DNA from: Actinomycetes bacterium
GTDB taxonomy: Bacteria; Actinomycetota; Actinomycetes; Mycobacteriales; Mycobacteriaceae
NCBI GenBank assembly: GCA_023418505.1
Contig: JAEZZR010000012.1
Coordinates: 62,001 to 126,000, forward strand
Length of the DNA stretch: 64,000 nt
Direction of reading: 5' to 3'
This document shows, piece by piece, positions 43,897-53,688 of the stretch (positions within the stretch are counted from its first letter, which is position 1; the number at the start of each line of letters is the position of its first letter). A model generated the notes under the pieces. The model was not told where the DNA came from. It made no database searches and was given only the letters and a program-made list of their open reading frames with translations. The position numbers and the translations under genes were made by a program.

Positions 43897-44730
43897 ATGC
43901 GTATTTGTACGTGGAACGTAAACTCTGCCCGCACCCGTCAGGATCGAATTATTGCCCTGCTGGAGCGACACAACATTGATGTGTTGCTGATGCAGGAAAC
44001 CAAATGCCGCGACGAGCAATTCCCCCACCAGCGTTTCGAAGAGCTGGGCTACCAGATCGCTCACTTCGGGCTGAACCAGTGGAACGGGGTGGCGATTGCC
44101 TCGCGAGTAGGGCTTGACGACGTACGCACCCAGTTTTCCAACCAACCGGGATTCCATAAAGACCCCGAGCAAGATCAAGCCGTGGAAGCACGCTACATCA
44201 GTGCGTTGGTGGGCTCTACCGAGAAGCCGGAACAGCAAGTGCGCGTCGCCAGCGTCTATGTGCCAAATGGTCGCGAGATCGACGACCCACACTACGTGTA
44301 CAAGCTGTCATTCTTAGAGCAGTTGCGTTTACAACTGGCGGCGGAGGTGGACGAGACTTCCGGCACCGCCCTGTCCGTCATCGGTGGTGATTTCAATATC
44401 GCCCCACGCGATGAGGATGTCTGGGATATGGCCGCCTTTGAGGGCAAAACCCACGTCACCCCACCAGAGCGTGAAGCTTTCGCAGCACTGCAGTCCACTG
44501 GTTTCCAGGAAGTTACCCGTGCTCACACCGAGGGCGAATGGACGTACTGGGATTACCAGAAGCTGCGTTTCCAAAAGCGCGAGGGCATGCGTATTGATTT
44601 CCAGCTGGCTTCCCCGAAGTTGGCGGAAAAGGTGACTGGCTCTTTCATTGATCGCGAAGAGCGCAAGGGCAAAGGTGCTTCGGACCACGCGCCTGTGGTT
44701 GTTGATTACGACGTCTTAGGAGATATCTAA
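43897..44730 (+). CDS. xthA: Exodeoxyribonuclease III (AP endonuclease)
   Basis: The enzyme cuts at abasic sites and removes 3' nucleotides in base-excision repair. The 277 residues show TWNVNSARTR at the start, LLMQETKC near residue 31, VYVPNGREID near 123, the GGDFNIAPRDEDVWD motif near 163 and GASDHAPVVVDYD at the end, which carry the metal and catalytic residues. The ATG at 43897 follows the GNAT stop by 6 bp, so def, GNAT and xthA are one operon. Length is normal for the XthA branch. Confidence 0.94.
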   Translation: MRICTWNVNSARTRQDRIIALLERHNIDVLLMQETKCRDEQFPHQRFEELGYQIAHFGLNQWNGVAIASRVGLDDVRTQFSNQPGFHKDPEQDQAVEARYISALVGSTEKPEQQVRVASVYVPNGREIDDPHYVYKLSFLEQLRLQLAAEVDETSGTALSVIGGDFNIAPRDEDVWDMAAFEGKTHVTPPEREAFAALQSTGFQEVTRAHTEGEWTYWDYQKLRFQKREGMRIDFQLASPKLAEKVTGSFIDREERKGKGASDHAPVVVDYDVLGDI

Positions 44731-44805
44731 CTATCTACCTCGCAACAGCGATAGAGTAGCAGTAACTAAAATTTTTCTTATAAACGTAACCGAAGGTGAC
44801 CACAA

Positions 44806-45372
44806 ATGACCGAGCCAACCATGCAACCCCAGACTCTGCGCGAACAAATCACACCAGATAACCCGAAGACCGCGCGGCTGCACTCTGAAATTGATGCGAA
44901 TATTCGCCCTCATATCGAGCAGGTTGCCATCGGTTTGTACAACTTCATTGCCACCACGCGTCGCCTAGGTGAGCGTCCCACGCAGTTGATGGATCTGTCT
45001 CAGTCCGAGATGGAAGTCATCCACTTCATCGCTAGCCATCCGGGTTGTGGTGTCTCTGATATTGCGCGGTTACGTTTCCTGCGTCCGTCGAACGTTTCGG
45101 CCACGGTGCGCCGCCTACTGGATAGCGGGCTGTTAATTCGCAAGAACAGCAATTCCGATCGTCGCGCCCAGCATCTTTACGTCTCGCCGGAAGGCCGCAA
45201 GGTTATCGAAGGCCTGGTGGATCATTGGTGCGACATCGTCGGCCGCATTATCTACACCATGGATCCTTCCGACGTGCGCGCCCTGGTCAAGGGCATGCCG
45301 CCTCTGATGAAGCTCGCCGAGCATTCCGAGCACTACGTCGAGCAGATCCAGACCAAGCCGGAGCAGGCTTAA
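44806..45372 (+). CDS. MarR-family transcriptional regulator
   Basis: The 188-residue protein has a winged helix at about residues 65-130: SQSEMEVIHFIASHPGCGVSDIARL, the recognition helix RPSNVSATVRRLLDSGLL, and the wing with NSDRRAQHLYVSPEG, where the DxR-type motif is typical of MarR. A long N-terminal helix and a C-terminal dimerisation helix frame it. It stands 75 bp after the exonuclease gene with its own start at ATG 44806, and it converges with the Nudix gene. The ligand and targets are unknown; no multidrug pump is next to it. Confidence 0.87.
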   Translation: MTEPTMQPQTLREQITPDNPKTARLHSEIDANIRPHIEQVAIGLYNFIATTRRLGERPTQLMDLSQSEMEVIHFIASHPGCGVSDIARLRFLRPSNVSATVRRLLDSGLLIRKNSNSDRRAQHLYVSPEGRKVIEGLVDHWCDIVGRIIYTMDPSDVRALVKGMPPLMKLAEHSEHYVEQIQTKPEQA

Positions 45373-45381
45373 CCAGTTTCG

Positions 45382-45894
45382 TTAGTCCGCTGCCAGCAGC
45401 TGTTCAATTCGCTGCCGCACCTGTGGCCAACTATTTCTGAATGCTGGCAGTAGATTGAGCTTGTCGACGTCGTCAAGCACCACCCACTCCAACGCCAGCG
45501 ATTCTGCATTCGGATTCGTAGCAATCGCAGTATCTGCCAGCGCAATCACGGTGTGGTATGTCCAGTCGCCCGCCAGCTCCGGGCGCTGCGGATCAGCCGG
45601 ATAAGGCCCGGCAGTAAGCAAAGTATCGCGGACGGTAATCAGGTTCTCGTCGATGGCGGTTTCTTCGTAGGCCTCGCGGATCGCCGCGACTTCTGCCGTT
45701 TCGTGAGAATCACGCGCGCCACCGGGCACACCCCACGTCAGCGGACAGGAAGTCCACTCCGCACGATGCTGCATCAAAATTGCCCGCCGATCGGTAGCAA
45801 CAACCACTAACCCCGCAGCGCCAAAACGCCCCCAGCACTTGGTGCCATCGGGGCCTGCGGACCAACCGTTGCCGTCGTGAAGCATGAGCCCCAC
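45382..45894 (-). CDS. Nudix hydrolase
   Basis: The Nudix box GARDSHETAEVAAIREAYEE fits the consensus GX5EX7REUXEE near residue 62, so it hydrolyses a nucleoside diphosphate linked to another group. The 170 residues also have LVVVATDRRAILMQHR ahead of the box and a C-terminal ALEWVVLDDVDKLNLLP, the usual region of this branch. The N-terminal MLHDGNGW varies. Candidate substrates are oxidised dNTPs or ADP-ribose, but this cannot be told from sequence. Confidence 0.87.
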   Translation of the reverse strand: MGLMLHDGNGWSAGPDGTKCWGRFGAAGLVVVATDRRAILMQHRAEWTSCPLTWGVPGGARDSHETAEVAAIREAYEETAIDENLITVRDTLLTAGPYPADPQRPELAGDWTYHTVIALADTAIATNPNAESLALEWVVLDDVDKLNLLPAFRNSWPQVRQRIEQLLAAD

Positions 45895-46035
45895 CCTACC
45901 CCACCTAAATTTGATGCGAGGGTGGGCTCGGTCGCGGAATTGTGGGCGCTGATGCCGGAATTGTGCCTAAAAAATTGTTGAAGCGTACGCTATCTGTTAC
46001 CAGATGTTACTGATGTGATTAGTGTGACCTTTTTC

Positions 46036-46051
46036 TGTGGGGTCAATCACA
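46036..46051. promoter_or_regulatory. GlxR/CRP-like site upstream of glnX
   Basis: TGTGGGGTCAATCACA matches the GlxR consensus TGTGANNTANNTCACA except for G for A at position 5 and C for A at position 9. It lies about 90 bp before the glnX start, where the promoter should be. Confidence 0.45.
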
Positions 46052-46127
46052 GCTATGATGTGTTGGTGTTCGGTGGTGACTCGCCTAGCGGTAAAGAGTC
46101 CAGCACCGGCAAGCTAGAGGGTCGATT

Positions 46128-47783
46128 GTGGAAAGGCCAGGAAACGTGGAGCAAAAGCAGCGTTCCCCGCGGCGCACAAATTTCCGCGCCCGCACCACCA
46201 TGATCAACCCAGAATTAGACGGCCCACAGGCGTTTTCCTACAAAGGTGCGAAGGGCGCTGAGGCTGAACAGGCTTCGAATCCTGACCATGCCGGAGAGCC
46301 TGGAGCTACTGCATCGGGTTCTGGCGCAGACGAAGCCGAACTTACCGGTGGCCAGGCTGGTCACGCTAGCCAAGCGGATCGAGCTAACCAAGCTGGTCAG
46401 ACTAGCCAGGCCAACGATGCTGATTCCCAGGTGGATTCCCTGGAATCTCCATCAGTGACGCATTCCACCAAGCAGATCATCATCGATAGCTTGGGACCAT
46501 CCGCTCAGTACTTAAAGCGCATCGTTACCTTTATCTTTACCTCGCCGGGCAAATTAACTTTCGCCGCGGTGCTGCTGATCGTGGCGATCCTGGCTGCCGG
46601 GCTGGCCATGGCGCAGTCCACAGCGAACCGCCAAGAGCAGTTAGCGCAGATGTCGGCGGCCTCCGAGCCGCTGTCGCACGCAGCACAGAACCTCTACGCG
46701 AATCTAACCATTGCCGATGCTTCAGCAAACACCTCGTTTTCGCGCGGTAGTTTGGCCGGCGGTGACCAGCTACAACAGCGCTACGCCGATGCGATCGCAG
46801 GTGCGAGCCTCGCGGCCACGCGTGCAGCTGCCGGTATTACTGATGTGTCTTCCTCAGAGATGAACCACATCGTCACGATCCAGCAGCAACTGCCTGTCTA
46901 TACCGGCCTGGTGGAATCGGCGCGTGCGAATGCTCGCCAAGGTCATCCCGTTGGTGTGGCATATCTGGCTTCGGCATCGGATCTGATGACCTCCGAGATC
47001 CTCCCTTCCGCCGCTGCCCTATACGAACAGACCACCGCTGCTACCGAATTAGACCGCGCGAAGCTTACGCGTCCGCCTTTGCTATCGCTATCGGGCATTC
47101 TGGGCGGAATTGGCTTGCTGATTTTGGTGCAGTGGTTCCTAGCTCGGCGCACCGGGCGCCTGATTAACACTGGTCTGCTTACCGCCACGGGTCTGATGGT
47201 CTTGGCGTTTATTGCCGTCGCAGGCACCACGATGTTGACTTGGCAGTTCGACGCCGGCGGCCGCAACAACGAAGCACCTGTAGAAACCCTGGCTGAAGCG
47301 CGGATTATTGCCCAGCAGGCTCGTTCGCAGGAAACGCTGAACCTTGTCCGTCGTCAAGCATCGGATGTGTCTACCTTCCAGAATTCTGCTGCCGACGTGC
47401 GTGACCTGCTGGCGAAGGCATCGCGGGGGCTCTCGGATCCGAATATTGATGTGGCGGGCAATGCTCTCGACGGATGGGAGCGCACCCACCAGCAAATGCT
47501 GAACTTTATCGACGAGGGCGACTACGCTGCGGCCGTAGAGATCACCACGAACGAATCACCGGGCAATGGCGCAGACGGGTTGGGATCATCGGGTAAGGAA
47601 TTCCAGCGGTTGGATGCGGCGTTGCAATCGGCGATTGGCCACGCTCGTGAGAATCTGCGCAACGAGATTGAGTCGGCGCGGCAGCTGTCGGCGATTCTCT
47701 CGACGTTGACCGTACTGCTGACGATCATGGCCGCCATCTGCGTGGTTATCGGTTTCCGCAATCGGCTATTGGAGTATCTATGA
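46128..47783 (+). CDS. glnX: GlnX-like membrane protein of the GlnH-PknG signalling system
   Basis: In C. glutamicum GlnX sits in the membrane and passes the amino-acid signal from lipoprotein GlnH to kinase PknG. This 551-residue protein has a disordered Ala/Glu/Gln-rich N-terminus of about 110 residues, a first membrane helix (GKLTFAAVLLIVAILAAGLA) near 140-160, an extracytoplasmic helical domain, helices near 320-340 and 350-370, a second helical domain, and a last helix at the C-terminus. The topology fits a four-helix sensor without kinase domain. GTG 46128 opens the frame; ATG 46200 is a possible alternative start. The stop overlaps the glnH ATG. Confidence 0.85.
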   Translation: MERPGNVEQKQRSPRRTNFRARTTMINPELDGPQAFSYKGAKGAEAEQASNPDHAGEPGATASGSGADEAELTGGQAGHASQADRANQAGQTSQANDADSQVDSLESPSVTHSTKQIIIDSLGPSAQYLKRIVTFIFTSPGKLTFAAVLLIVAILAAGLAMAQSTANRQEQLAQMSAASEPLSHAAQNLYANLTIADASANTSFSRGSLAGGDQLQQRYADAIAGASLAATRAAAGITDVSSSEMNHIVTIQQQLPVYTGLVESARANARQGHPVGVAYLASASDLMTSEILPSAAALYEQTTAATELDRAKLTRPPLLSLSGILGGIGLLILVQWFLARRTGRLINTGLLTATGLMVLAFIAVAGTTMLTWQFDAGGRNNEAPVETLAEARIIAQQARSQETLNLVRRQASDVSTFQNSAADVRDLLAKASRGLSDPNIDVAGNALDGWERTHQQMLNFIDEGDYAAAVEITTNESPGNGADGLGSSGKEFQRLDAALQSAIGHARENLRNEIESARQLSAILSTLTVLLTIMAAICVVIGFRNRLLEYL

Positions 47784-48886
47784 TGCGGCACTGGGGACTG
47801 AAGGGTCTGAAGGGACTGCAAGGTGTGCGGGGTCTGAAGGGACTGCAGCGTCGGACAGGTGTGGCACGAGCTCGCCGCTCGTCGGTGGCTTTGTTCACGT
47901 CGTTGGCGCTGACTGGTGGTGCATTATCGGGCTGCACTTTCTCGGGCAGCTTGCCGGAGGATCCGTACTCCGAGTCAGTGGAATCCGCGCGAGGCTCTAT
48001 TCCTCTGCCGCCGGAAGCGCGGTATGCGCGTGCCAGTGAACGCCCCACCTACGTGATGGATGAGACCAACACCGCCGCCCTGGCACCCAATGGCGCTGAT
48101 CCCGAAGAGGCGATTCCAGAGATCTACCAGCGCGGGCGTCTGGTGGTGGGCGTAGATCAGTCGTTGAATCTGTTGGGCTTCCGTGATGCCACAACCGGCG
48201 AGCTTTCTGGTTTTGAAGTGGCCCTAGCCCGCGAGATTGCCCGCGATATTTTCGGCGATCCCGATGCCGTGGAATTTCGGTATGTGGATTTGAACGAACG
48301 GGTATCTGCACTGGTCAACGGCAAAGTAGATATTGTGATTCGTACGATGTCGATGACGGATTCGCGTCAACAGGAGCTGGCTTTTTCAGCGCCGTACTTA
48401 ACTGCACGAGCGGGTATTTTGGCCGGACCGCGCTCGGAGATTCAGTCTGTGGAGGATCTAAACAACAGCACAGTGTGCGTAGCTGACGATTCCACTAGCG
48501 AGCAGATTGCACGCGAAACCGCGCCCGATGCGCTGCTGCTTTTAGTGGCGAATTGGGCTGATTGCCTGGTGGCACTGCAGCAAAGCCAAGCGGATGTGAT
48601 CATCGGCGACGATACGATCCTGGCTGGCATCAACGACCAAGACCCCGCCACCGCCATCATTGGCCGGGGCTTAAGCACCGAACAATACGGTGTGGCTACT
48701 GCACGCGGCCGGGATAATTTGGTGCGGCAGTTGAACGTCACGATGGAGCGCATCCGTAACGACGGCACGTGGCAGCGGTTGTACAACGAGTGGCTGGAGC
48801 CTTTCCTGCCAGGTGGTACCCAACCGGAGGCGAATTACGTAGCCGAAGATCCAAATAGCTCTTCGGCCGAGGCAGGTGCACGATGA
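47780..48886 (+). CDS. glnH: Amino-acid-binding lipoprotein GlnH
   Basis: The signal peptide ends in the lipobox LSGC (Cys52) and anchors a family-3 solute-binding domain of about 250 residues. Domain parts: RLVVGVDQSLNLLGFRDATT near residue 120, GFEVALAREIARDIF near 142 and VDIVIRTMSMT near 183. In the GlnH-GlnX-PknG system it binds aspartate or glutamate and controls PknG. The n-region is unusually long: about 25 residues built from a repeated LKGLKGLQ-type unit, which is mirrored as a short DNA repeat. ATG 47780 overlaps the glnX stop, and its own stop overlaps the pknG start, so the three genes are translationally coupled. Confidence 0.9.
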   Translation: MMRHWGLKGLKGLQGVRGLKGLQRRTGVARARRSSVALFTSLALTGGALSGCTFSGSLPEDPYSESVESARGSIPLPPEARYARASERPTYVMDETNTAALAPNGADPEEAIPEIYQRGRLVVGVDQSLNLLGFRDATTGELSGFEVALAREIARDIFGDPDAVEFRYVDLNERVSALVNGKVDIVIRTMSMTDSRQQELAFSAPYLTARAGILAGPRSEIQSVEDLNNSTVCVADDSTSEQIARETAPDALLLLVANWADCLVALQQSQADVIIGDDTILAGINDQDPATAIIGRGLSTEQYGVATARGRDNLVRQLNVTMERIRNDGTWQRLYNEWLEPFLPGGTQPEANYVAEDPNSSSAEAGAR

Positions 48887-51453
48887 CGCAGCACAAAGAC
48901 TCTTCCGCACGAGATCAGGATCGCACCCAAGATCAGCATTCCGAACAGCTCGATCCGCAGGACGTGGGCACTGAAGCTTCCCTGCACACCGAAGCAACCG
49001 CGCACACCGAAGCAACCGTGCATTCCGATCCCGAGCAGCACGGCACCCAGTCTGTGGCTTTCGATCCTTTCGCTGACGACGATGACGAAGACGACATCGA
49101 CCTCCACAGCCTGGCAAACCTCGACGACTTAAGTGACCTCCTGGGCAGCAAATCCGGCTCCACCTCGGGCGGCACTGGCGATACTGTCACCGTGCCGAAT
49201 GCCAAACAGCAGGATGCGCAGCGGCACAAAGCCAAGCAGCAACAAAACGCTGCAGCAGCAAAGAACCAAGTCCCCTACGACCCTTCGGCCGAATCACACC
49301 GTCGTGCACTTGATACGTTTCGTTCGCGCCGTTCGGAAGCCCGGCAGGGACGTATCGTGGCCGAAGGTATGGTGCAGCTACCATTCGTGCTGCCCACTAA
49401 CCCCGAGGACGCACTTCTTACCGAAGAACAAATTCGCCGCAGCAACAAACCTCAGCCGAGGCTCAAAGCCGGCGATATCGTCGCCCAGCAATACGAAATT
49501 CAAGGCGCGATCGCTCATGGTGGCCTGGGGTGGATCTATCTTGCGGTAGACCACAATGTGTCGGACCGTTGGGTAGTACTCAAGGGGTTGATTACCTCCG
49601 ATAACGCCCATAACCAGGCCATTGTGCAGGCCGAGCGCGAATTCCTCGCCGAGATCACCCACCCCGGCATCGTGAAGATCATCAACTTCGTGGACGCCCG
49701 CGAATCCGGTACGGATTCCGGCTTCATTGTGATGGAATACGTCGGCGGGCCTTCCCTGCGTGAAAAGAAGCGCTCCCGCGATAACGGTTTGCTGCCTGTC
49801 GAAGAGGCCGTGGGCTACATCCTGGAGATCCTCCCCGCCCTGGATTACTTGCATTCGCGCGGAGTGGTTTACAACGATCTGAAGCCCGATAACATCCTGG
49901 TCACCGAGGATCAGGTCAAGCTGATCGACGTCGGCGCGGTTACCGGTATCGGCGCCTACGGCCACATCTACGGCACCCCTGGTTTCCAGGCCCCAGAGAT
50001 CGCCCAAACCGGCCCGACCGTCGCGTCTGATATTTATACGGTGGGTCGCACCTTGGCGTCGCTGATCGTGAACTTGCCGTCCACCGATGGCGTCTACGAT
50101 CCGGATTTGCCCACGCCCGTGGAATCCACGCTGTTCCGCCGCTATTTTTCGCTGTACCGCTTGCTGCGCCGTGCGTGTCATACCGATCCGGCGGCGCGTT
50201 TCGAGTCTGCCGACGAAATGGCACACCAGCTGATGGGTGTGCTCCGCGAGATCCTCGCCCTGCGCGACGGCGTGCAGTTCCCCCACGCAGGCACGTATTT
50301 CTCGCCTCAGCGTTCCACGTATGGCACGAAGCATTTGGTGTTCCAGACCGACCAACTCGTCGACGGCATCACCCGCAGCCACACCATCACCCCACTTGAG
50401 GTCACCGGTGCGCTGCCCGTACCGTTGGTCAACCCGCACGATCCGGGTGCGCGGCTGCTGGGAGCATCGTCGTTCACCGAGCCCGGCGAACTGATCGATA
50501 TGGTCAACAACGCGCTGGAAGATCCCGAATACGCCACCTCTGTGGAAATGCCGCTAGCCATTATCCGCGCGCAGCTGGACCTCGGGTGGACGGAAGAAGC
50601 TCGCGACGGATTGCGCTCCGCCCCCGAACGTTTGCGCCGCGACTGGCGCTGGAAATGGTACGCCGGGATTACGGAGTTGCTTCTCGACGATTACGATCAA
50701 GCACTCCGATCGTTCAACCATGTACTCGATATGCTGCCTGGCGAGCCTGCCCCGAAGCTTGCCTTAGCCGCCACGCTGGAATTGAAGCAGCAGCGCGATG
50801 GCTATGCGACGACACAGCTACTCGACCCTATTAGCGCCCGCTCTACCGCAGCACTCGAGCAGCCTTTGGCCAATATTCCCGTGCAATTGCGAGATAGTTT
50901 CTCTGATAGTTGGGCAGAACGCTCCATGCCGCCAGCTATTCTGCGTTTTAATACGATGCGTCTCTACGCGTTGGTGTGGGCGACGAATCCCTCGACGGTA
51001 TCCAGTGCTTTCGGCCTGGCGCGCCAGCTATCTGCGGAGAATCAATACGAACTGGCGATTAGTGTGCTGGATCGGGTGCCGGCGTCCTCGCGGCATTATC
51101 GCCTGGCTCGGCTGTCGACGATCTTGATTTTGACCTCGGCAACTCCTGCCACGATGACGGAATCGCGGATCCGTCGTGCAGCTCGTCGTCTAGCAGAAAT
51201 GCCTACTAATGAGCCTCGTTTACCGCAGTTGAAAATCGCGGTGATGGTAACGGCGCTGAACTGGTTGCGCGCGCACGATCTAGATCATGCGGCCAGTTCC
51301 AACAATCTGTTCGACGTGCCATTTTCGATCAGTGGTTTGCGGTCCGGCCTGGAGACAAACTTGCGGATTTTGGCGCGATCCTCGCCGTTTCCGCGACACC
51401 GTTATCGGTTGGTAGACATCGCAAATCTGGTTCGACCACGAACTTTGCGTTAG
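48883..51453 (+). CDS. pknG: Serine/threonine protein kinase PknG
   Basis: PknG phosphorylates OdhI (GarA in mycobacteria) and thereby controls 2-oxoglutarate dehydrogenase and glutamate metabolism. The 856 residues contain a disordered acidic N-terminus of about 190 residues, a kinase domain from about 200 to 460 (glycine loop AHGGLGWIYLA near 210, catalytic YNDLKPDN near 330, metal-binding DVGA near 348 in place of DFG, as usual in PknG) and a C-terminal alpha-helical TPR region. Unlike the mycobacterial enzyme no CxxC pairs of a rubredoxin domain are visible before the kinase domain. It is the last gene of glnX-glnH-pknG. Confidence 0.94.
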   Translation: MTQHKDSSARDQDRTQDQHSEQLDPQDVGTEASLHTEATAHTEATVHSDPEQHGTQSVAFDPFADDDDEDDIDLHSLANLDDLSDLLGSKSGSTSGGTGDTVTVPNAKQQDAQRHKAKQQQNAAAAKNQVPYDPSAESHRRALDTFRSRRSEARQGRIVAEGMVQLPFVLPTNPEDALLTEEQIRRSNKPQPRLKAGDIVAQQYEIQGAIAHGGLGWIYLAVDHNVSDRWVVLKGLITSDNAHNQAIVQAEREFLAEITHPGIVKIINFVDARESGTDSGFIVMEYVGGPSLREKKRSRDNGLLPVEEAVGYILEILPALDYLHSRGVVYNDLKPDNILVTEDQVKLIDVGAVTGIGAYGHIYGTPGFQAPEIAQTGPTVASDIYTVGRTLASLIVNLPSTDGVYDPDLPTPVESTLFRRYFSLYRLLRRACHTDPAARFESADEMAHQLMGVLREILALRDGVQFPHAGTYFSPQRSTYGTKHLVFQTDQLVDGITRSHTITPLEVTGALPVPLVNPHDPGARLLGASSFTEPGELIDMVNNALEDPEYATSVEMPLAIIRAQLDLGWTEEARDGLRSAPERLRRDWRWKWYAGITELLLDDYDQALRSFNHVLDMLPGEPAPKLALAATLELKQQRDGYATTQLLDPISARSTAALEQPLANIPVQLRDSFSDSWAERSMPPAILRFNTMRLYALVWATNPSTVSSAFGLARQLSAENQYELAISVLDRVPASSRHYRLARLSTILILTSATPATMTESRIRRAARRLAEMPTNEPRLPQLKIAVMVTALNWLRAHDLDHAASSNNLFDVPFSISGLRSGLETNLRILARSSPFPRHRYRLVDIANLVRPRTLR

Positions 51454-51525
51454 ACTCTGACCTTAAATTCAGTAATCGCACTTTTTTATGAAAGCTGTCG
51501 ACGCCCTCGATTGAAGGACTTTCTG

Positions 51526-52347
51526 ATGTCTTTATTCTCCCGTTTGGCTAAGCCCACTGTAGTAACCGTCTCTGCGGTCACCGCTTTAGTGGGCTTGAGC
51601 GCCACACCCGCCAATGCTTTGACGGTTCCAGGCCTGGGACAGATTCCAGGCCTAAACGCGCCAGGTTTGACGGCACCAGCTTTGCCAAGCATCGAAGGAT
51701 CCGCACAGCTACCAGCTTCGGTGACTGAGGTGCTCAAGCGCATCCAGACTCAGGCCGAGGGCGCGTCCCAGGAAACTGCTGCTGCGTTGCGCACCAATGC
51801 CCAGCGCACTATCGACGCGTTGCCAATTGACCAGAACGCGAAGAACGAAGCACACCGCATCCTGGATCAGATCATTCCACCGGCAACCGGTTCGAACAGC
51901 CAGCCAGAAGCCATTACGGCACCGGATTCGCAGCAGACGCCATCGGCTCCTTCGGCGGAGTCTCAGCCACAGCCACGCGAGGAAGCACGCCAGGCACCGG
52001 CTAATCCATGCTCGCCAACTGCACGTGCTTGTGTGGATCTAGCGAACCAGAAGACCTGGCTGCAGGAAAATGGCCGTATTACCTACGGTCCGGTTCCTAT
52101 GACCTCCGGTATGGAAGGCTACGAAACCACCCGCGGCAACCTGCATGTGACCCGCAAGGTTAAGGACGAATGGTCGATCCCTTACAACGGACCAATGCCA
52201 TACTCGGTGTACTTCACCAACACCGGTGAGGCGTTCCACGAGGGTTCGCTGCAGCAGATGTCGCACGGCTGCATCCACCTGTCTAACGAGGCTGCACAGA
52301 AGTACTACTACACCCTTGAAGTAGGCGACGAAGTACATATTTGGTAA
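51526..52347 (+). CDS. Secreted L,D-transpeptidase (YkuD domain)
   Basis: The 273-residue protein starts at ATG 51526 behind an AAGGA ribosome site; a TTG five codons earlier is less likely. A signal peptide ends near residue 30 (TPANA). A PGL-rich stretch and a helical, Gln- and Pro-rich linker follow. The last 110 residues are a YkuD domain, with VDLANQKTWLQENG near 170 and the catalytic SHGCIHL near 245, whose cysteine forms 3-3 cross-links in peptidoglycan or attaches proteins to it. The domain is at the C-terminal end, so length and order fit corynebacterial transpeptidases. It converges with ackA, and a strong terminator lies between. Confidence 0.9.
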   Translation: MSLFSRLAKPTVVTVSAVTALVGLSATPANALTVPGLGQIPGLNAPGLTAPALPSIEGSAQLPASVTEVLKRIQTQAEGASQETAAALRTNAQRTIDALPIDQNAKNEAHRILDQIIPPATGSNSQPEAITAPDSQQTPSAPSAESQPQPREEARQAPANPCSPTARACVDLANQKTWLQENGRITYGPVPMTSGMEGYETTRGNLHVTRKVKDEWSIPYNGPMPYSVYFTNTGEAFHEGSLQQMSHGCIHLSNEAAQKYYYTLEVGDEVHIW

Positions 52348-52396
52348 ACGTCTAGCTGGCGCTGGTGACCAGCTGACACAAGCGCCAAACAGCGGA

Positions 52397-52439
52397 AAGC
52401 CACTGTAGAACTCCCCTAGTTGGGAAGCTACAGTGGCTT
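52397..52439. terminator. Bidirectional terminator between the transpeptidase gene and ackA
   Basis: AAGCCACTGTAG (52397-52408) and CTACAGTGGCTT (52428-52439) form a perfect 12-bp stem. It is followed by CTTTTA on the plus strand and by a short T-run on the minus strand (preceded by GGAAAG), so it can end transcripts from both convergent genes. Confidence 0.85.
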
Positions 52440-52491
52440 CTTTTATGTGCTGTGGCTGGCACTCGCGCAGCCGCCAGCCAAGCTTTAGCTC

Positions 52492-53688
52492 TTAGTCCGC
52501 GTAGGTCATTGCGTAGCGAGCAATCGCCAGCTCTTCGTTGGTTGGCACTACGAAGACCTTCACCTTGGAGTCGTCAGAGCTGATCTCACGTGGACCATCA
52601 GTGCGCTGATCGTTACGCTCTGGATCGATCTTGATGCCGAAGTGCTCCAGGTTTGCCATAGAGTCGCGACGGATGCCCACATGGTTTTCACCCACACCAG
52701 CGGTGAAGGTGATCGCATCCAAGCGACCCAGGTTCAGCATGTAGGAACCAATGAAGCGGCGCAGCTGGTGCACATACATGTGGTAGGCAGCCCACGCAGC
52801 CTGGTCGTGGTTATCCATGCGCTCCTGCAGCACGCGGAAGTCATTGGCCCCAGCGATGCCCTTCAGACCGGATTCACGGTTGCAGAGCTTGTCGATCTCG
52901 TCGATAGACATGCCACTGCGAGCCAAGTGGAAGATGATGCCTGGATCGATGTCACCGGTACGGGTACCCATCATCAGACCTGCCAGCGGGGTAAGCCCCA
53001 TGGAGGTATCCACGGCCTTGCCACCACGGATAGCTGCAGCCGAGCAACCATTGCCTAGGTGCAAGGTGATCTGGTTGACCTGCTCGGATGGACGTCCCAG
53101 TAGCTCTGGAACCTGGCTAGAGACAAACTCATGCGAGGTGCCATGGAAGCCGTAGCGGCGAATGTCGTACTTCTTCGCTACCTCAAGGTTGATTGGGTAC
53201 ATCGACGCTGCAGGTGGCATCGACTGGAAGAAACCGGTGTCGAACACAGCTACATGAGGCACCTTCGGTAGCAACTTGCGAGCTTCCTGGATACCAACGA
53301 TGTTCGCTGGGTTGTGCAGTGGCGCCAATGGGATGAGCTCTTCGATCATCGAGACGGTGTCGTCGTCGATAAGCTCTGGACCCGAGAACAACCGACCACC
53401 ATGGACCACACGGTGACCCACTGCGCGAATATCAGCGGATTCCGGGCCACAACCGTGCTCGTTCATCAGGTCGAATGCGAGGTTGAGACCTTCGGAGTGA
53501 TCCTTAATCGGCTGGGTGACCTCGTGCTTTTCACCGTTGAACTTCAACGTTACGATGCCATCGTCTTCACCGATGCGCTCGACGACACCAGAGGCGTACG
53601 CATCCGCATCAGCATCGCTGAACGGATCTACCAGCTGGAATTTAATGGATGAAGAACCGGAGTTCAGTACAAGCGCTAACTTCGACAT
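52492..53688 (-). CDS. ackA: Acetate kinase
   Basis: AckA makes acetyl phosphate from acetate and ATP. The 398-residue protein has the signature LVLNSGSSSIKFQL at the start, RVVHGG near residue 90, DTGFFQSMPPAASMYPI near 147, RYGFHGTSHE near 178 and LHLGNGCSAAAI near 205. All are parts of the acetokinase family core. It is directly behind pta (no gap), and together they form the pta-ackA operon for acetate activation and overflow. Confidence 0.96.
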   Translation of the reverse strand: MSKLALVLNSGSSSIKFQLVDPFSDADADAYASGVVERIGEDDGIVTLKFNGEKHEVTQPIKDHSEGLNLAFDLMNEHGCGPESADIRAVGHRVVHGGRLFSGPELIDDDTVSMIEELIPLAPLHNPANIVGIQEARKLLPKVPHVAVFDTGFFQSMPPAASMYPINLEVAKKYDIRRYGFHGTSHEFVSSQVPELLGRPSEQVNQITLHLGNGCSAAAIRGGKAVDTSMGLTPLAGLMMGTRTGDIDPGIIFHLARSGMSIDEIDKLCNRESGLKGIAGANDFRVLQERMDNHDQAAWAAYHMYVHQLRRFIGSYMLNLGRLDAITFTAGVGENHVGIRRDSMANLEHFGIKIDPERNDQRTDGPREISSDDSKVKVFVVPTNEELAIARYAMTYAD

